A stretch of DNA of 64,000 bases from UBA995 sp035477115 (GCA_035477115.1 DATIKW010000039.1:1-64000), one strand, 5' to 3'; numbered from the stretch's first letter, positions 50,128 through 59,317 are shown. Notes: generated by a model from the sequence alone, not told the origin. Translations and numbers: made by a program.

Positions 50128-50841
50128 ATGCCCTTCAGATCTGGCAACCCTTCCGCGATCGCCGTCCTGCTCGCCGCCCTGGGGGTGGGCCTGTCCGGGG
50201 CGCTGATGCCGGGGCCGCTCACCGTGGTGGTGCTACATCAGGCCATGCGCCTGGGAACCGCGGCCGGCTTGCTGGCCGGATCGGCTCACGCGCTGCTGGA
50301 GTTCTTCATGGTGTTGGCGCTCGGAGTCGGCCTGGGCCGGCTGCTGAACCGTCCGGCGGTGGCCGGCGGCGTGGCCCTGGCGGGAGGTCTGGCCATGTTG
50401 GCCATATCCTGGCAGATGGTGATGGCACCACCGCCCTTGCCTCCGGCGGTCCAGCCGGGGCCGGGCCTCATCCCCTCGGGGGCGCTGCTGGGAGGCGCCG
50501 TCGCCACCCTCGGCAATCCGTACTGGTTCGTGTGGTGGGCCACCGTCGGCGCTTCCCAGATCGCCTGGGCCGGCCGGCGGCATCGCCTGATCTTCTGGCT
50601 CGGGCACATCACGGCCGACCTGGCCTGGTTGACGGTGTTGGCCGTCGCCGTCAGCCGCGGCCGCAATCTGCTGGGCGGCCCCGCGTATTCGCTCCTGTTG
50701 CAGGGACTGGGGGCGGCGGTCGCCGTCCTCGGGCTGTACTTCGTCCTCAGCGCGCGCCGGCTGGCTCGAGGAAGGGGACCCACCGGCAATCCGACCCGGA
50801 AGGAATCGACGGGGCAGCGTGGAAGGAAACTGGGCAGGTGA
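50128..50841 (+). CDS. LysE/RhtB family exporter
   Basis: A 237-aa, six-helix exporter. The PGPLTVVVLHQAMRLGTAAGLLAGSAHALLEF block near the N-terminus is the family signature (PGP...G...G). The helix pattern, LGNPYWFVWW loop and length match LysE-type amino acid exporters. AGGAGG lies six bases before the ATG at 50128. Its own transcription unit, or shared with bfr on the same strand (77-bp gap). Confidence 0.88.
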   Translation: MPFRSGNPSAIAVLLAALGVGLSGALMPGPLTVVVLHQAMRLGTAAGLLAGSAHALLEFFMVLALGVGLGRLLNRPAVAGGVALAGGLAMLAISWQMVMAPPPLPPAVQPGPGLIPSGALLGGAVATLGNPYWFVWWATVGASQIAWAGRRHRLIFWLGHITADLAWLTVLAVAVSRGRNLLGGPAYSLLLQGLGAAVAVLGLYFVLSARRLARGRGPTGNPTRKESTGQRGRKLGR

Positions 50842-50918
50842 GGCGGGAGGCTCGCCGCCGGGGTGGGGCGGGCGGCGGTCCTCGCGGTGACAACACTTCG
50901 CGAAGGAGGCGGAATGGC

Positions 50919-51386
50919 ATGAAGGGCGATCCCAAGCTCATCAAGGTCTTGAATTCGCTGCTGGCCGATGAATTGACTGCCATCAATCAGTACATGGTCC
51001 ACTCGGAGATGTGCGCCAACTGGGGCTACGGCAAGCTGCATGAGCGGATCGAGAAGCGCGCGATCGTGGAGATGAAGCACGCGGAGAAACTGATTGCCCG
51101 GATACTCTTCCTTGAGGGTACCCCTGTCGTGAGCGATTTGAAGGAGATCAACATCGGGGCCGAGATACCCAAGCAACTCGCTTTCGACCTGGCCGCGGAG
51201 AAGGGCGCGGTGGCGGCGTACAACGCTGCCATCCTGGTGGCCGGTGAGGCCAGGGACTTCGCGACGCGGGAGCTGCTCGAACACATCCTCACCGATGAAG
51301 ACGAACATGTCGATGAGATCGAGGCATTGCAGGATCAGATAGGGCACATGACCTTGCCCATCTTCCTGACCACCCAGATCGAGTAA
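50919..51386 (+). CDS. bfr: Bacterioferritin
   Basis: A 155-aa haem-containing ferritin. All ferroxidase ligands are present: E18, E51, H54, E94, E127 and H130, together with M52, the haem-binding Met at the subunit interface. AAGGAGG lies nine bases before the ATG; an in-frame longer ORF is spurious. The protein stores iron as ferric mineral and limits oxidative stress. It forms a 24-mer in relatives. Confidence 0.95.
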   Translation: MKGDPKLIKVLNSLLADELTAINQYMVHSEMCANWGYGKLHERIEKRAIVEMKHAEKLIARILFLEGTPVVSDLKEINIGAEIPKQLAFDLAAEKGAVAAYNAAILVAGEARDFATRELLEHILTDEDEHVDEIEALQDQIGHMTLPIFLTTQIE

Positions 51387-51497
51387 CCTCTTGGTTACGT
51401 CGGCGACCGGCATGGGGGTTGCTGCTGATTGCGGCATCCCCCTCTGTCACCTCTGGCAGTAACCCGACATCTGCCTGCCTCAGTGGTCGTCGCCTCG

Positions 51498-53117
51498 TCA
51501 GGGCAACCGCAGGGCCCGCGCGAAACAGGCGGCGAAGTCGCGGTCGCTCCCCAGTTCCACGCACTCGATACGGGCTGCCAGCGCCTCGAATGCTCCGCGG
51601 CTGGCGGACGAGGCGAGCACCTCCCTGGCTCCCGCTCCCGCCGCGTTGCCGACCGCCCGAAACCGGTTGGCACTTATGTCAGGGAACATACCTACCCTCA
51701 CCGCCACCCGTGCATCCAGGTGAGTGCCGAAGGCGCCCGCGATCCAGAAAGCATCGACGTCGCCGGGACTCGCTCCGGCGTGACTCAGCATCAGGTCGAT
51801 CCCGGCCCGGATTGCCCCCTTGGCGAGGAGCACTTCCTGGACATCCTTCTGGGTGACGGTGATATCCCCGTCGCCGCCTCGGGCCAGCAGGTACTCCCGG
51901 CGGCCATCGGGACCGCGCCGAACGCCCGGTCCGTCGCGAAAGCCCCCGGAGGGGGTCAGGAGGCCGGCCAGGCGGAGTTCGGCGACCGCTTCCAGGATGC
52001 CCGTCCCACAGATGCCGGCAGGGGCCCGGCCTGCCACCGTACCGACTCGTGCCAGGCCCGTGGCCGGGTCGATCCGGACGCGATCCACGGCGCCCGGGGC
52101 GGCCCGCATGCCATGGCGGATGCGGGCGCCCTCGAAAGCCGGCCCCGAGGCGCAGGAGCAACTGAAGATGCGACCGGCCGGCGTCGACAGCGAGACCTCG
52201 GTGTTGGTCCCCACGTCCACCAGTACCTGGTGGCCGGGCCGCCTCCAGAGCTGCAGCGCACCCATGGCGGCGAGGTGGTCGGATCCGATGTGGCCGCCGA
52301 TGAGGGGCGGAAGATAGCAGCAGGCGCCGGGAGCGGCCTCCAAGCCCAGTTCCCGGGCTGTCAGTTCGAGGGGGCCGCCGAAAGCCGGCAGGAAAGGCGC
52401 GGCGGCCAGCCGGGCCACGGGCAGGCCCAGGAACAGATGGTGCATGGCCGCATTGCCGACGAGGCTGACCGCCAGGAGGTGATCGGGACGCACCCCCGCC
52501 CCCGCGCAGGCCAGCCGGACGGCGGCGCCGATCCCCTCCCGCGCCGTCTCCCGCAAGGCTGTGCCCCCTCCCGGCGCCCGCAGAGCATGGTCGAGCCGAG
52601 ACATCACGTCATGGCCGAAACTCGCCTGGGGGTTAGCGACGGCGGCGGCGGCCAGAGAACGGCCATCCCGGAGATCCACAAGGTAAACGGCAATCTTGGT
52701 GGTGCCGAGGTCGATGGCCAGCCCGACCGGGGCGGCCGGCGGCCCGTCCGGGTCAACCGGCGCCGCCCGCGCACCGGAGAAGTCGGGAGGCACGATCGGG
52801 GCCGGCAAGTCATCGCCGGCATCCAGCTGGAGTTCAAGCTCCGCGCTCGCGACGGGGATGAAGACGGTGAGGTCGCGTTCCCCCGCCCGCAGGCGGCAGG
52901 CCAACCGGTAGCCCAGCGCCAGTTCCGCCGGGCCGATTGACTGCTCGTCTTCCGGGGCGACCGGACCGGCCGGCGAGGCGAGCACGCGACAATTCCCACA
53001 ACTGCCCCTGCCGCCGCACGCCGAGGCCAGCAGGATGCCGGCCGACCTGGCGACTTCCAGCACGGTGTCCCCAGGTCGGGCCATCACCCGCCGGCCCCCG
53101 GGCTCGAAGGTGATCAT
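51498..53117 (-). CDS. RACo-like ferredoxin/ASKHA protein (DUF4445)
   Basis: A 539-aa reductive activator of corrinoid proteins. The N-terminal [2Fe-2S] ferredoxin has CGGRGSCGNCRVL with the fourth Cys at YRLACRL. A linker (~95-130) leads to an ASKHA ATPase-like domain starting AIDLGTTKIAVYLVDLRDG, with the conserved LVGNAAMHHLFLGLP, DVGTNTEVSL and GNAAGAGAREVLAS blocks of RACo. It would use ATP to reduce a corrinoid cofactor in a methyltransferase. No corrinoid protein or methyltransferase gene is in the window, so the target is unknown. Confidence 0.88.
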   Translation of the reverse strand: MITFEPGGRRVMARPGDTVLEVARSAGILLASACGGRGSCGNCRVLASPAGPVAPEDEQSIGPAELALGYRLACRLRAGERDLTVFIPVASAELELQLDAGDDLPAPIVPPDFSGARAAPVDPDGPPAAPVGLAIDLGTTKIAVYLVDLRDGRSLAAAAVANPQASFGHDVMSRLDHALRAPGGGTALRETAREGIGAAVRLACAGAGVRPDHLLAVSLVGNAAMHHLFLGLPVARLAAAPFLPAFGGPLELTARELGLEAAPGACCYLPPLIGGHIGSDHLAAMGALQLWRRPGHQVLVDVGTNTEVSLSTPAGRIFSCSCASGPAFEGARIRHGMRAAPGAVDRVRIDPATGLARVGTVAGRAPAGICGTGILEAVAELRLAGLLTPSGGFRDGPGVRRGPDGRREYLLARGGDGDITVTQKDVQEVLLAKGAIRAGIDLMLSHAGASPGDVDAFWIAGAFGTHLDARVAVRVGMFPDISANRFRAVGNAAGAGAREVLASSASRGAFEALAARIECVELGSDRDFAACFARALRLP

Positions 53118-53142
53118 CGCGGACCCACGGCCTCGCCGCCGC

Positions 53143-53931
53143 CTAGTCCATATCGATGGCGTCGATCACCCAGACGCCGCCGGGGCCTGCCCGAACCGGC
53201 TGCCGCAGGCGGATGAAGTGAACCCGGCCCTGGTGGGTGGCCTCTACCAGGGCCACTCCCGCCTCCACGCCAAACAGCCGGAACTCGTCCGCCAGTCGAA
53301 ATCCGGCCATGCGGCCGTCGCGGCGGGCGACCTCCACCGGGTCAAGCCGCCATACCTCTTGCCCGCGGTCTACCTGGTCCTGCAACCAGGCCACCCGATC
53401 GAGGTCGACGAACACCGGCGCGGACCGGATCCCCCCCCGGGGCAGGTTCTCCAGGAGGTCCATGTGGCCGGCCAGCGTGTCCAGGGGAGTCCCGTCCACG
53501 AGGATGGTAACTGCTTCCACCCCTTCGAGGTCGGTCAGGGTGTACACGATCGCGTTGATGGTCATGAACTCGCCGGTACTGCCGCCGGGATGGTTGTCGA
53601 CCAGTTCCCGCGAGAAGTCAACCCGCGCCACGCCGCCTTCGACCGTCGCGCCCAGCACCCGGGTGCCAGTCGGCAAAGTGGCATGAAGGCCGGGCGTCCT
53701 GGGTCCGGCGACGAGTTCCTCCAGCACGCGAACTACCAGGGGCCGGCCGCGCAGTTCGATCACCCGGTCCTCCGGCACGGTGAACTGGGCCATGGCGTCC
53801 CCGAAGTACACGGCCACCTGGACCCGCTCCTCGGCGGGAGCCTCGGGCGCCGGCCGGCAACCGGCCAGCACCAGGCCCAGGAACAACATCCCCGGGAGCA
53901 GCATCCCCATGAGCCGTCTCGTCCCCGTCAC
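53143..53931 (-). CDS. GerMN-domain lipoprotein
   Basis: A 262-aa exported lipoprotein. The signal ends in the lipobox LVLAGC. The GerMN domain (~45-165) shows VRVLEELVAGPRTPGLHATLPTGTRVLGATVEGGVARVDFSRELV. The start is a GTG at 53931 with GGAGG eight bases upstream. GerMN proteins occur in GerM (spore formation) and in LpqB-type envelope lipoproteins. It is probably the last gene of the carbon operon or a separate unit 61 bp after sucD. Confidence 0.85.
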   Translation of the reverse strand: MTGTRRLMGMLLPGMLFLGLVLAGCRPAPEAPAEERVQVAVYFGDAMAQFTVPEDRVIELRGRPLVVRVLEELVAGPRTPGLHATLPTGTRVLGATVEGGVARVDFSRELVDNHPGGSTGEFMTINAIVYTLTDLEGVEAVTILVDGTPLDTLAGHMDLLENLPRGGIRSAPVFVDLDRVAWLQDQVDRGQEVWRLDPVEVARRDGRMAGFRLADEFRLFGVEAGVALVEATHQGRVHFIRLRQPVRAGPGGVWVIDAIDMD

Positions 53932-53992
53932 TCTCCCTGCCTCCTTATGGTGCCCTGCGGGGCATGAGGGGCCCACTCCCTGATCGCGCTCT

Positions 53993-54871
53993 CTAGGAGC
54001 AGCTCGCAGCCAGGCGCTCCTGGACCAGGCCCGTCACTTCCCAGGGCAGCCGGGCCACGGCCACCCCCGCGCCGGCCAGCGCCTGCACCTTGCCGTCGAA
54101 ACTCCCCCACCCTCGCTCGATGATCGCGCCCGCGTGGCCCATCCGCTTGCCCGGGGGCGCGCTGCGGCCGGCAAGGTAAGCCACTACCGGTTTGGTCATG
54201 CCCTTGATGAACTCCGCCGCCTCTTCCTCGGCGCTGCCCCCGATTTCCCCTATCAGCACCACGGCGTGAGTCGCCGGGTCGGCCTCCAGCCGGCGCAGCA
54301 CGTCCACGAAGCTGAGGCCGACCACTCGGTCGCCGCCCAGGCCGACTACCGTGGATTGGCCGATGCCGGCGGCGGTCAGGGCCGCGGCTATCTCGTAGCT
54401 CAGGGTGCCGCTGCGGGCGACCATCCCGACCGTCCCCGGCAGGTAGGCTGGGGCCGGCATGATCCCCAGTTTGCAGCGTCCCGGGGAGATGAGGCCGAAG
54501 GTATTCGGGCCCACCACCGTCGCCCCCTGCATCCGGGCGAAAGCCATGACTTCCATGGCATCGTGGACGGGTATGCCCTCGGTGATGACCGCGATCACGC
54601 CGATGCCCGCTTCCAGGGCTTCCAGACAGGCGTCGCGGGCCAGCGGCGCGGGCACGAAGAGGATGGAAGCGTTGGCGCCGTGGCGCTGGACCGCCTCTTC
54701 CACCGTATCGTACACGGGGATCCCCTCGATGGCCGTCCCCCCCTTGCCCGGGGAAACGCCGGCCACGACGCGGGTACCGTATTCCATCATCCGCAAGGTC
54801 TGGAACCGGCCCTGGTTGCCGGTGGCTCCTTGCACGACCACCCGCGTCTTCTCGTCGATCAGGATAGACAA
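53993..54871 (-). CDS. sucD: Succinyl-CoA synthetase (ligase) alpha subunit
   Basis: The 292-aa CoA-binding alpha subunit. The CoA-binding QGATGNQG loop is near residue 14, GPNTFGLISPG near 121, and the phosphorylated His is H246 (GKRMGHAGAI). The TTG start overlaps sucC by 13 bp and has GGGGAGGGG upstream. It works with sucC to interconvert succinate and succinyl-CoA with ATP or GTP. Related acyl-CoA synthetases (e.g. malate-CoA) cannot be ruled out by sequence alone. Confidence 0.9.
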   Translation of the reverse strand: MSILIDEKTRVVVQGATGNQGRFQTLRMMEYGTRVVAGVSPGKGGTAIEGIPVYDTVEEAVQRHGANASILFVPAPLARDACLEALEAGIGVIAVITEGIPVHDAMEVMAFARMQGATVVGPNTFGLISPGRCKLGIMPAPAYLPGTVGMVARSGTLSYEIAAALTAAGIGQSTVVGLGGDRVVGLSFVDVLRRLEADPATHAVVLIGEIGGSAEEEAAEFIKGMTKPVVAYLAGRSAPPGKRMGHAGAIIERGWGSFDGKVQALAGAGVAVARLPWEVTGLVQERLAASCS

Positions 54872-55992
54872 GCGCTACCCCCCTCCCCGCCTCGGGCCAG
54901 GGCCACGGCTCGCGCGGCCGCTTCCTGCATGGTGGTGAAACCGTCCAGTCCATGAAGGCGAAGGATGGCGAGTCCCTCGGCCTGGTTGGTCCCGGCCAGG
55001 CGCACCACCAGCGGCACCGTCGCGCCGCAGGCCGCCCGCGCGGCGACGACCGCGTTGGCCACATCATCGCACCGGGTGATGCCGCCGAAGATGTTGATCA
55101 GCACCACCCTTGGCTGCTGTTCCAGCAGCATCTCCATCGCTCGGGTCATCGGTTCCACCCCGGCGCCGCCGCCCGCGTCGAGGAAATTGGCCGGCCGGCC
55201 GCCGAGTTCGCGCAGGACATCGAGCATGGCCATGGTGATACCGGCGCCGTTCGCCATCACCGCGATATCGCCGTCGAGTTCGACGTAAGCCAGCCCCAGG
55301 GCCCGCGCCCGCCGCTCGCGCGCCGAACCCTCCTCCACCCGGGCCACCCCGGGATGGCGGAACAGGGCGTAATCATCCAGGCTCATCCGGCCGTCGGCCG
55401 CCACCGGGCCGTCGGGCGTCAGGGCCAGGGGGTTGATCTCGGCCAGTTCAGCATCGTACTCTCGGAAGACTCCCCACAGCCGGTGGAGGATATCCGCGAC
55501 CTGCATGCCGGACGACCCCGTCAGGCCCATCCGCCGGACGACCTCCCGCGCCCGATGGGGGCGGAACCCCCAGATGGGGTCCACCGTACGGCGGACGATC
55601 GACCGCTCGGCGACTTCCTCGATGTCCATCCCCCCGCGGTCGGAGGCGATGACCACCGGCCGGCGGGCCGAGCCCTCGATGGCCATCCCGAGATACAGCT
55701 CGGCCTGAATGACCAACTGCTTTTCGACCAGGATTTCCGTCACCGGATAGCCCCGGATCTCCCGGCCGAGGAGTCCCAATGCGCGAGAAGCGGCTTCCGC
55801 CGGGCTTGAGGCGAAGACGATGCCGCCCGCCTTGCCCCTGCCCCCCGCAAGTACCTGCGCCTTCAGCACGACCGGGCCGATCTCCTGACAGACGGCGGCC
55901 GCCTCGGCTGCCCCCGTGACTACCCTGCCCGGCGGAACCGGGATGCCCGCCTCGGCGAAGGCGCTCTTTGCCCGGTACTCGGGGAGCCTCAT
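54859..55992 (-). CDS. sucC: Succinyl-CoA synthetase (ligase) beta subunit
   Basis: A 377-aa ATP-grasp beta subunit: MRLPEYRAKSAFAEAGIPVPPG opening, VVLKAQVLAGGRGKAGGI nucleotide-binding strand, LAEINPLALTPDG metal site, GAGITMAMLDVLRELGGRPANFLDAGGGA, and the VLINIFGGITRCDDVANAVV C-terminal block. The start at 55992 overlaps the malic enzyme stop as ATGA. The longer ORF start (56037) lies inside malic enzyme and is not used. Confidence 0.92.
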   Translation of the reverse strand: MRLPEYRAKSAFAEAGIPVPPGRVVTGAAEAAAVCQEIGPVVLKAQVLAGGRGKAGGIVFASSPAEAASRALGLLGREIRGYPVTEILVEKQLVIQAELYLGMAIEGSARRPVVIASDRGGMDIEEVAERSIVRRTVDPIWGFRPHRAREVVRRMGLTGSSGMQVADILHRLWGVFREYDAELAEINPLALTPDGPVAADGRMSLDDYALFRHPGVARVEEGSARERRARALGLAYVELDGDIAVMANGAGITMAMLDVLRELGGRPANFLDAGGGAGVEPMTRAMEMLLEQQPRVVLINIFGGITRCDDVANAVVAARAACGATVPLVVRLAGTNQAEGLAILRLHGLDGFTTMQEAAARAVALARGGEGGSACLS

Positions 55993-57242
55993 CCCGCCTT
56001 GCCCTGCCCGCTGAGCCTCTCGACCTGCCGCGCGCACTCCTCGGCCACCTGGGAGGGATTCACCTTGATCCGCGCCACGCCGCTGTCCATGGCCGCCCGG
56101 GCCACCGCTGCCGCCACCGCCGGGGCCACCCGCCGGTCCAGGGCCCGCGGGATTATGTAACCCTCATTCAGCTCCGAATCGCTTATCACGGCGGCAATGG
56201 CGCGAGCCGCGGCCTGCTTCATCGGCTCGTTGATATCGCGAGCCCGGCAATCCAGGGCGCCGCGCAGGACGCCGGGGAAAGCCAACACGTTGTTGACCTG
56301 GTTGGGGAAGTCGGACCGTCCGGTTCCGATCACTCTGGCCCCCGCGGCGCGCGCGTCGTCGGGGAAGATCTCGGGGATGGGATTGGCCATGGCCAGGACG
56401 ATGGCGTCCCGGGTCATGCTGGACACCATTTCCCGGGTGACGACCCCGGGGCCGGAAAGGCCGATGAACACGTTGGTGCCGCGGAAAGCATCCTCGAGCG
56501 TCTTGACCCGCCGGCTGTTGGTGCGCCGGGCCATCTCCTCCTTGGCCCAGTTCATCCCCTCGGTTCGGCCCTGCCAGATGGGACCAACGCGGTCGGTCAG
56601 GATGATCTCCCCCGCCCCCATGTCGAGCAGCAGCTTGGCGGTGGCGATCGACGAAGCGCCCGCCCCGGTGATCACCATGCTCACCTCGCTGAACCCCTTG
56701 CCGATGACCTTCAAGGCGGAGATCAGGGCGCCGGCCACGACGATGGCCGTGCCGTGCTGATCGTCATGGAAGATGGCCATCTCCGTCTCCCGCTTGAGCT
56801 GATCCTCGATCTCGAAGCAGCGCGGCGCGGAAATGTCCTCGAGGTTGACCCCGGCGAAGGTCGGCTCCAGCAGCTTGACGAGGTTGACGATCTCTTTCGG
56901 CTCCTTGGTGGCGACGCAGATGGGAAAGGCATCGACCCCGGCGAAGTACTTGAACAGGATGCACTTGCCCTCCATCACCGGCATGGCGGCCTCGGGGCCG
57001 ATGTCGCCGAGACCCAGCACGGCCGTGCCGTCGGACACCACGGCCACCATATTCCCGCGGGAAGTGTAGGTATTGACCAGATCGCGCTCGCGGTGGATTT
57101 CCCGGCAGGGCTCGGCCACTCCCGGGGTGTAGGCGAGGGACAGGTCCTTCTGGTCGACCAGGGGCACGCGGGATAGGACCTCAATCTTCCCCCGGCTGTC
57201 GCGGTGCAGCTTCAGGGCTTGTTCCTTCAGGCTCAGGCTCAA
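55989..57242 (-). CDS. NAD(P)-dependent malic enzyme
   Basis: A 417-aa malic enzyme of the short bacterial type that decarboxylates malate to pyruvate (or the reverse, carboxylating). Features: SLAYTPGVAEPCREI, the substrate-binding MEGKCILFKYFAGVDAFPI region, the metal motif FHDDQHGTAIVVAGAL, the Rossmann GAGASSIATAKLLLDMGA, and the NPIPEIFPDDARAAGA motif. Located between fumarase beta and sucC, it links fumarate/malate with the pyruvate pool. Confidence 0.95.
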   Translation of the reverse strand: MSLSLKEQALKLHRDSRGKIEVLSRVPLVDQKDLSLAYTPGVAEPCREIHRERDLVNTYTSRGNMVAVVSDGTAVLGLGDIGPEAAMPVMEGKCILFKYFAGVDAFPICVATKEPKEIVNLVKLLEPTFAGVNLEDISAPRCFEIEDQLKRETEMAIFHDDQHGTAIVVAGALISALKVIGKGFSEVSMVITGAGASSIATAKLLLDMGAGEIILTDRVGPIWQGRTEGMNWAKEEMARRTNSRRVKTLEDAFRGTNVFIGLSGPGVVTREMVSSMTRDAIVLAMANPIPEIFPDDARAAGARVIGTGRSDFPNQVNNVLAFPGVLRGALDCRARDINEPMKQAAARAIAAVISDSELNEGYIIPRALDRRVAPAVAAAVARAAMDSGVARIKVNPSQVAEECARQVERLSGQGKAG

Positions 57243-57258
57243 GCATCACACCTCCGCT

Positions 57259-57825
57259 TCACTTCTGCGGCCGCGCATAGCGGCGCTTTCCTTCCGCATA
57301 CATGTCGTTGCCCAGCGTGTCGATGGCCACGATCGCGGGGAAGTCCCGCACTTCCAGCCGGTGGATGGCCTCGGGGCCCAGGTCGGGATAGGCGATGACG
57401 TCCGCCCGCATGATCTGCCGGGCTAGCAGGGCGCCCGCCCCGCCGGTAGCCGCGAGGTAGACGGAACCGTGCCGCTTCATGGCCTCCACCACCGCCGGGC
57501 TACGCAAGCCCTTGCCCAGCATGGCCCGGAGACCCAGTTCGATCAAGGTCGGGGCATACGTGTCCATGCGGCCGGAGGTGGTGGGGCCGGCGGAGCCGAT
57601 GGCCTGGCCCGGGCGGGCCGGGCAGGGACCTACATAGTAGATGATCTGTCCGGCGAGGTCCACGGGGAGCGGCTCGCCCCGCTGGCTCGCTTCCACCAGG
57701 CGCTTGTGGGCGGCATCGCGGGCGGTGTAGATCACGCCGGTAATCGACACGCGCTCGCCGGCCCGCATCGCCCGGACTTCTTCCTCGCTCAGAGGAGGCG
57801 TCACCCGAATCGTCCGGTCCTTCAT
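57259..57825 (-). CDS. Class I fumarate hydratase, beta subunit (C-terminal)
   Basis: A 188-aa C-terminal subunit of two-component Fe-S hydro-lyases (fumarase or tartrate dehydratase beta). Signature GPTTSGRMDTYAPTLIELGLRAMLGKG near residue 80, followed by GAGALLARQIMRADVIAYPDLGPEAIHRLEVRDFPAIVAIDTLGNDMY. The preferred ATG at 57825 (MKDRTIRVTPPL) has an A-rich GGA site upstream; an ATG four codons earlier is possible. It lies 29 bp after the alpha subunit. Confidence 0.93.
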   Translation of the reverse strand: MKDRTIRVTPPLSEEEVRAMRAGERVSITGVIYTARDAAHKRLVEASQRGEPLPVDLAGQIIYYVGPCPARPGQAIGSAGPTTSGRMDTYAPTLIELGLRAMLGKGLRSPAVVEAMKRHGSVYLAATGGAGALLARQIMRADVIAYPDLGPEAIHRLEVRDFPAIVAIDTLGNDMYAEGKRRYARPQK

Positions 57826-57854
57826 GCTGCCATCCATCCTTTCGCCCGGAGAGG

Positions 57855-58700
57855 TCACAGCATGCGTTCGGCGTGCCGGGCCGCATGGCATTGCAGGTTC
57901 ACGGCCACCGGCAGGGCGCCGATGTGGGTCGGCGCGGTCTCGATGTGGACCGCCAGGGCGGTTATCCGCCCGCCCAGTCCCGCCGGTCCGATGCCCAGGT
58001 CGTTGACCGCCTGGAGGATCTCCCGCTCCAGGGCGGCAGTGCTCGGATCGGGGTGAGCGGTGCCGACCTCGCGCAACAGGGCCTTCTTCGACAGCAGGGC
58101 CGCCCGGTCCATCATGCCGCCGACGCCCACGCCGACGACTACCGGCGGACAGGGGTTGGAGCCGGCCCGATCGACGACTTCGACGACGAAGTCGCGGATT
58201 CCGCGGGCGCCCTGGGCGGGGGTGAGCAGCTTGAGCCCGCTCATGTTCTCGCTCCCGGTGCCCTTGGGCACCACGGCGAGGGACAGGCGGTCGCCGGGCA
58301 CAATGTCGATGTACACGATGGCGGGGGTGTTGTCCTGGGTGTTAGCCCGGCGGAAGATCGGGTCGTCCACTACGGACTTCCGCAGGTAACCGGCTTCATA
58401 TCCCTGGCGCACCCCTTCGTCGATGGCCGCTTTCAGGTGGCCTCCGGTCAGGTGCACATCCTGTCCGAGTTCCACGAAGACGTGGACCACGCCCGTGTCC
58501 TGGCACATCGGCATGCGATCCTGGCGGGCGATGGCGGCGTTCTCCAGCAATTCCTCGAGGATCTGCTTGCCGAGCGGCGACTCCTCCGCCTCGCGAGCCC
58601 GCGCCAGAGCTGCTGCTACATCCGGGGGCAAATCACAGTTCGCGGTCAGGCACAGATCCCGCACGGCCTCCGTAACCGATCGGACATGGATCTCCCGCAA
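57855..58700 (-). CDS. Class I fumarate hydratase, alpha subunit
   Basis: A 281-aa [4Fe-4S] alpha subunit. The three cluster Cys are C66 (MCQDTG), C184 (SNPCPP) and C271 (LQCHAARH), spaced as in fumarase A-type enzymes. With the beta subunit it hydrates fumarate to malate. The ATG has GGGAG four bases upstream. First gene of the fumarase-malic enzyme-sucCD operon, all on the minus strand. Confidence 0.94.
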   Translation of the reverse strand: MREIHVRSVTEAVRDLCLTANCDLPPDVAAALARAREAEESPLGKQILEELLENAAIARQDRMPMCQDTGVVHVFVELGQDVHLTGGHLKAAIDEGVRQGYEAGYLRKSVVDDPIFRRANTQDNTPAIVYIDIVPGDRLSLAVVPKGTGSENMSGLKLLTPAQGARGIRDFVVEVVDRAGSNPCPPVVVGVGVGGMMDRAALLSKKALLREVGTAHPDPSTAALEREILQAVNDLGIGPAGLGGRITALAVHIETAPTHIGALPVAVNLQCHAARHAERML

Positions 58701-58853
58701 GCCTTACCTCCCCCTTCGCCGGCAATGACCGGCGGCGGCTGCCGCCGATCCTGAGCGATCGCCGGCCTTCCCCGGTCTCGATAGTTCGCCGAAGGGGGCG
58801 CGGAACCTGCCGGTCGTCGCGATGGGGCCATTGTGTTAGATACATCCGGATGA

Positions 58854-58882
58854 TAGTGGGCGGGTTCGGAACCCGCCCCTAC
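58854..58882. repeat. Interspersed 29-bp palindrome copy (diverged left end)
   Basis: The core GGCGGGTTC and the full right arm match the family; the first four left-arm bases differ. It lies in the leader region of the fumarase operon. Confidence 0.8.
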
Positions 58883-58988
58883 CACCCTGCTGGGTCTCGG
58901 CCTGTTCTGCTACGAAAATGGACTCCCGACCAGGCGATCGGGTAGGGGTCGAGGCCACGGTGATGCCCGTCCTCGCGGTCACGGCCCC

Positions 58989-59031
58989 GGCACGAAAATG
59001 GGGGCTACCGCCTCCCCGCCGTTTTCGTGCC
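58989..59031. repeat. Inverted repeat GGCACGAAAA/TTTTCGTGCC downstream of hicA
   Basis: Perfect 10-bp arms separated by 23 bases, in which GGGGG and CCTCCCC can form an inner stem. It lies ~40 bp downstream of the hicA stop. It lacks a U-tract for the hicA strand, so it is more likely a protein-binding site or a repeat remnant than a simple terminator. Part of the arm (ACGAAAATGG) recurs at 58911-58920. Confidence 0.55.
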
Positions 59032-59068
59032 CCGGGGTGTCCCCGCGTGCCCCGGGGGGCATGGGTGT

Positions 59069-59317
59069 CTACTCGTTAGCCTGCCGCCACTCGCGTTGCC
59101 GCTGCAGTAGCTCCTCAACGGCGAGCCCTACATCCCGAGCAATCTTGCGAAGCAAGGTCGGTGAGATATCGCGACCCGAGTGGAAAGGGACTGTCGTGCC
59201 TCGCCCATCCGGGTGCCGGTACTGATGATGCGACCCGCGCCGGCGGACCTCCCGAAAGCCGAGGCGGACCAATAGTACTGCCACCTCGCCAGGCTTCAAG
59301 ACCGGCAAAGAACCCAT
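59069..59317 (-). CDS. hicA: HicA mRNA interferase toxin
   Basis: An 82-aa HicA toxin with a dsRBD-like fold. The catalytic His lies in RRRGSHHQYRHPDGRGTTVPFHSGRDISPTLLRKIARDVGL, which is complete. The ATG is 3 bp after the hicB stop. HicA cleaves mRNA and is neutralised by HicB. Confidence 0.92.
   Translation of the reverse strand: MGSLPVLKPGEVAVLLVRLGFREVRRRGSHHQYRHPDGRGTTVPFHSGRDISPTLLRKIARDVGLAVEELLQRQREWRQANE

Larger units (their letters stand above)
58701..59068. other. Intergenic region upstream of fumarase
   Basis: A 368-bp gap between the carbon operon and hicA. It holds one copy of the interspersed palindrome (58854-58882) and a separate inverted repeat (58989-59031). I see no ORF with coding character and no RNA gene. 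The carbon operon promoter must lie here, but no clear -35/-10 pair stands out. Confidence 0.6.

Noticed and set aside
53993..55992. Malate-CoA ligase instead of succinyl-CoA synthetase
   Set aside because: Sequence motifs are shared by both; no malyl-CoA lyase or serine-cycle genes are nearby, so the common function is preferred.
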